Assembly: GCF_015679325.1 (NCBI RefSeq) | Contig: NZ_JADPVI010000003.1 | Span: forward strand, 62,001-126,000 | Reading direction: 5' to 3' | Length of the DNA: 64,000 nt | DNA from: Kaistella gelatinilytica | Lineage (GTDB): Bacteria > Bacteroidota > Bacteroidia > Flavobacteriales > Weeksellaceae | In this document: one piece after another, positions 61,100-64,000 of the stretch | How positions within the stretch are numbered: the stretch's first letter is position 1 | Layout: each line of letters starts with the position of its first letter | Program-made: the position numbers and the translations under genes | Notes under the pieces: generated by a model | What the model was told of the DNA's origin: nothing | Databases searched by the model: none | The model's input: the letters and a program-made list of their open reading frames with translations, nothing else

Positions 61100-63685
61100 T
61101 TATCTCCCAATCATTTTCTTAATCGAATTCAACTTCATCAAAGCTTCAATCGGCGTTAAAGTATTGATGTCTATTTTCAATAATTCTTCCCGAATATTTT
61201 CTAAAACAGGATCATCTAACTGGAAGAAAGAAAGTTGCATACTTTCTTCGGTAATTGATTTTGCAGAATCTTTGGAACCACTGTGTGAACGGCTTTTTTC
61301 TAAAGTTTTCAAAACTTCATTCGCGCGGTTTACAACTTTTGCCGGCATTCCTGCCAATTTCGCAACGTGAATACCGAAACTGTGTTCACTTCCACCTGAC
61401 AATAATTTACGTAGAAAAATAATACTCCCTTTATGCTCCTGAATCGAAACGTGGAAGTTTTTAATGCGTTCAAAATTGACCGTCATTTCATTGAGTTCGT
61501 GATAATGGGTTGCAAATAAAGTTTTCGCCTGCGTTGGATGTTGATGCAGATATTCCGCAATCGCCCAAGCAATCGAAACTCCGTCGTAGGTTGAAGTTCC
61601 TCGTCCGATCTCGTCTAAAAGAATTAAACTTCGTTCAGAAATATTATTCAAAATATTGGCAGCTTCATTCATTTCTACCATGAATGTTGATTCACCGGAA
61701 GAAATATTATCCGTCGCGCCAACTCTCGTAAATATTTTATCTAAAACGCCAATTTCCGCATGTTTTGCCGGAACAAAACTTCCAATTTGCGCCATTAAAC
61801 AAATAATGGCGGTCTGTCTTAAAATTGCCGATTTACCCGCCATATTCGGACCGGTAACCATTATTATCTGTTGAGAATCTTTCGACAAAAACAAATCGTT
61901 TGGAATATATTTTTCCCCCAAAGGCAAAGCGTTTTCAATAATCGGATGACGCGCTTCTTTCAGATCAATTTCAAAACCTTCATTCAAAACGGGCTTCGTA
62001 TAAGATTCAGAAACAGCGAGTTCAGAAAGTCCAACACCACAATCGAGTTCAGCAATAATTTTAGAATTCTCCTGAATTTGATCGATGTAGATCATCACAT
62101 TTTCACAAACTTTTCGATACAGTTGATGTTCTATTTTTGAAATTTTTTCTTCCGCGCCGAGAATTTGTTCTTCGTATTCTTTGAGTTCTGCCGTAATGTA
62201 TCTTTCAGCATTTACCAAGGTTTGCTTGCGGATCCAGTCTTCCGGAACTTTATCTTTATGAGAATTCCTGACTTCAATAAAATAACCGAAAACATTATTG
62301 AAACTGATCTTCAAACTCGTGATTCCGGTTCGTTTGACTTCGCGGTCGCACATCTCATCCAAAAAACCCTTTCCTTTGGTTTGAAGGCCGCGCAAATGGT
62401 CGAGTTCATCTGAAATTCCGGTCTTAATGACATTCCCTTTGGAAATATTAACGGGAAGTTCTTCGTTCAAATAATCAGTCAAATAATTAATGAGTTCATC
62501 AACATTTACCAAAGGCGAGATCCACGTTAAAACCTCATCGTGACTATGAAGAAGTTCTTTAATTTTTTGAATATTAATCAGACTCTGACGAAGATAACCG
62601 ACCTCTTTTGGATATATTTTTTCCGAAGCCAACTTCCCCATCAAACGATCAAGATCAGAAATCGATTTTAATAATTGTAAAATCTCATATTTCAGATTTT
62701 CTTCTTTATTAAAAAACTCAATGAGATCTAATCTTCTATTGATTTCATTCACCGATTTTAAAGGGAGAATCAATCTTCGTCGCAACAATCTTCCTCCCAT
62801 CGGAGTTGAAGTTTTGTCCACAATATCCAGCAATGATTTCCCTTGAGGATGACTTGAATAAACGATTTCCAAATTTCGCAACGTGAAATGATCCATCATC
62901 AAAAAATCATCTTTCGGAATGAGTTTTATTTTGGTAATGTGCTGCAAAAGTGCATGATGCGTATCTTCAACCAAATAAGCGAAGATCGCGCCGGCTGCAA
63001 CAATTCCTAATTTTAGATCATCAACGCCAAATCCTTTTAGGGAACTTGTTTTAAAATGATTGGTCAGTTTTTCATACCCGTAATTATATTGAAAAGCCCA
63101 GTCCTCTAATTTAAAAGAATTGCGGTTTTTCAATTGAGCAGGAAGTTCTGTGGTTCGCTGATAAATAATTTCGCTCGGATCAAAAGTTCCGACGATGTGA
63201 AGCAGTTGTTCCAGATTTCCTTCTGAAGTCAAAAATTCGCCGGTAGAAACATCGACCAAAGCCAGTCCGAACTTCTCCTTTGCTTTATGTATAGAAAGTA
63301 AAAAGTTATTTTTCTTGGAAGTTAAAACCTGTTCATTGAACGTTACGCCTGGAGTTACCAATTCGGTCACGCCACGTTTTACAATTCCTTTGACACCTTT
63401 TGGATCTTCAAGTTGATCACAAATCGCCACACGAAGTCCGGCTCTCACGAGTTTTGGCAAATAAGTATCCACCGAATGATGAGGAAAACCAGCGAGTTCG
63501 ATATGACCTTCACCGTTGGCTCTTTTGGTTAAAACGATTCCTAAAATCTGAGAAGTTCTAATCGCATCCGTACCAAAAGTCTCGTAAAAATCTCCCACAC
63601 GAAACAGCAAAAGTGCATCAGGATATTTCGCCTTGATGGTGTTGTATTGCGTCATTAAAGGAGTTTCTTTCTTTTCTTTTGCCAC
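61100..63685 (-). CDS. mutS: DNA mismatch repair protein MutS
   Basis: Recognises mismatches and starts repair. The 861-residue protein begins with GTG (no in-frame ATG upstream). It has the mismatch-binding domain FRVGDFYETFG with the Phe-x-Glu motif, the lever and clamp domains, the ATPase Walker A VTGPNMAGKSAILRQ, Walker B ILLDEIGRGTSTYDG, and the FATHYHELNEM motif. A domain order and length typical of MutS1. Divergent from the RNA methyltransferase gene, 72 bases apart. Confidence 0.97.
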   Translation of the reverse strand: MAKEKKETPLMTQYNTIKAKYPDALLLFRVGDFYETFGTDAIRTSQILGIVLTKRANGEGHIELAGFPHHSVDTYLPKLVRAGLRVAICDQLEDPKGVKGIVKRGVTELVTPGVTFNEQVLTSKKNNFLLSIHKAKEKFGLALVDVSTGEFLTSEGNLEQLLHIVGTFDPSEIIYQRTTELPAQLKNRNSFKLEDWAFQYNYGYEKLTNHFKTSSLKGFGVDDLKLGIVAAGAIFAYLVEDTHHALLQHITKIKLIPKDDFLMMDHFTLRNLEIVYSSHPQGKSLLDIVDKTSTPMGGRLLRRRLILPLKSVNEINRRLDLIEFFNKEENLKYEILQLLKSISDLDRLMGKLASEKIYPKEVGYLRQSLINIQKIKELLHSHDEVLTWISPLVNVDELINYLTDYLNEELPVNISKGNVIKTGISDELDHLRGLQTKGKGFLDEMCDREVKRTGITSLKISFNNVFGYFIEVRNSHKDKVPEDWIRKQTLVNAERYITAELKEYEEQILGAEEKISKIEHQLYRKVCENVMIYIDQIQENSKIIAELDCGVGLSELAVSESYTKPVLNEGFEIDLKEARHPIIENALPLGEKYIPNDLFLSKDSQQIIMVTGPNMAGKSAILRQTAIICLMAQIGSFVPAKHAEIGVLDKIFTRVGATDNISSGESTFMVEMNEAANILNNISERSLILLDEIGRGTSTYDGVSIAWAIAEYLHQHPTQAKTLFATHYHELNEMTVNFERIKNFHVSIQEHKGSIIFLRKLLSGGSEHSFGIHVAKLAGMPAKVVNRANEVLKTLEKSRSHSGSKDSAKSITEESMQLSFFQLDDPVLENIREELLKIDINTLTPIEALMKLNSIKKMIGR

Positions 63686-63735
63686 GGAATGGATTTTAAA
63701 AATTTATTGGAATGAAAATTAAGATTTGAAAACCT

Positions 63736-63743
63736 TAATTTTG
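63736..63743 (+). promoter_or_regulatory. -7 promoter box for the RNA methyltransferase
   Basis: TAATTTTG lies 14 bases before the ATG at 63758. Confidence 0.5.
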
Positions 63744-63757
63744 CCAAAAATACGAAA

Positions 63758-64000
63758 ATGTCATCCACAAAGAAACTGAAACTCGAAGAATTAGGAAGAA
63801 TAGATGTTGAAACCTTTAAAGAAACCAAGAAAACACCACTTGTCGTGGTTTTAGATAATGTTCGGAGCATGCATAATGTGGGTGCGATTTTCAGAACGGC
63901 AGATGCTTTCTTAATTGAAAAAGTCGTATTGTGTGGAATTACACCTCAACCGCCACATCGGGAAATTCATAAAGCTGCTTTGGGCGCGACAGAAAGTGTG
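63758..64000 (+). CDS. SpoU/TrmH-family RNA methyltransferase, cut at the window end
   Basis: The first 81 codons of a SPOUT-class RNA 2'-O-methyltransferase. The N-terminal helix is followed by LVVVLDNVRSMHNVGAIFRTADAF, split here for length: DNVRSMHNVG and FRTADAF are the family's motif 1, with Asn and Arg used in RNA and SAM binding; GITPQPPHREIHKAALGA follows as in TrmH-like enzymes. No stop appears before 64000. It is likely a short single-domain member (the family is usually 150-180 residues). Which RNA it modifies is unknown. Confidence 0.85.
   Translation, partial: MSSTKKLKLEELGRIDVETFKETKKTPLVVVLDNVRSMHNVGAIFRTADAFLIEKVVLCGITPQPPHREIHKAALGATESV

Overview
The window is AT-rich chromosomal DNA of a flavobacterium (Bacteroidota, class Flavobacteriia), most likely of the Chryseobacterium/Kaistella group of the Weeksellaceae. 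The evidence is: many promoters of the Bacteroidota type (-7 box TAnnTTTG) and few Shine-Dalgarno sites; SusC/TonB-dependent receptors with the EQVVLTG-type TonB box; a flavobacterial exosortase XrtF with its partner; DUF5689, DUF4293, DUF6146 and DUF6702 proteins; and a Rho factor with a long Asn/Gln-rich insert. I see no rRNA, tRNA, CRISPR array, insertion sequence or prophage.

Region 1 (1-17.8 kb) is a surface-glycan cluster. It holds four family-2 and two family-4 glycosyltransferases, an exostosin-like and a GT-D-fold glycosyltransferase, two left-handed beta-helix acyltransferases, a methyltransferase, a YdjC/ChbG deacetylase, a FemAB-like and a GNAT acyltransferase, and a polytopic membrane protein. 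A leftward six-gene operon (9174 to 3778) is flanked by rightward genes. Near the end lie an M48 protease with an unknown secreted protein, and a fusion of an acyl-carrier-like domain to a hot-dog domain (LnmK/Pnap_2097-like) facing an acyltransferase gene.

Region 2 (17.9-32.1 kb) is mostly housekeeping: carbonic anhydrase, pth, mfd, dnaB, rnhA, a GH3-family protein, SMR and MFS exporters and a nitroreductase, with small lipoproteins and a small secreted repeat protein between them. A decayed toxin-antitoxin module follows at 32.1-32.6 kb.

Region 3 (32.6-46.3 kb) holds nadB-sulfurtransferase-nadC, a large TonB-dependent receptor, asd, a cation-efflux protein, the XrtF pair, and a compact operon in which an AmgK-like sugar kinase, a stand-alone RapZ C-terminal domain, a DUF805 protein, a MurU-like nucleotidyltransferase and a LOG-family protein are packed with overlaps or gaps of a few bases. 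This last operon looks like peptidoglycan amino-sugar recycling with a built-in sensor and is the most interesting system here.

Region 4 (46.5-64 kb) starts with a TonB receptor plus DUF5689 lipoprotein operon divergent from a secreted endonuclease/phosphatase-family enzyme, which suggests uptake of extracellular nucleic acid or phosphate. It continues with superoxide dismutase, rho, a DUF4293 protein, an M28 peptidase, an MsbA-like ABC exporter, small membrane proteins, mutS, and the start of a SpoU-family RNA methyltransferase cut by the window end.

A theme across the window is that at least seven genes, including dnaB, have a consensus -7 box ending only 3-5 bases before the start codon. 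Their mRNAs should be leaderless.
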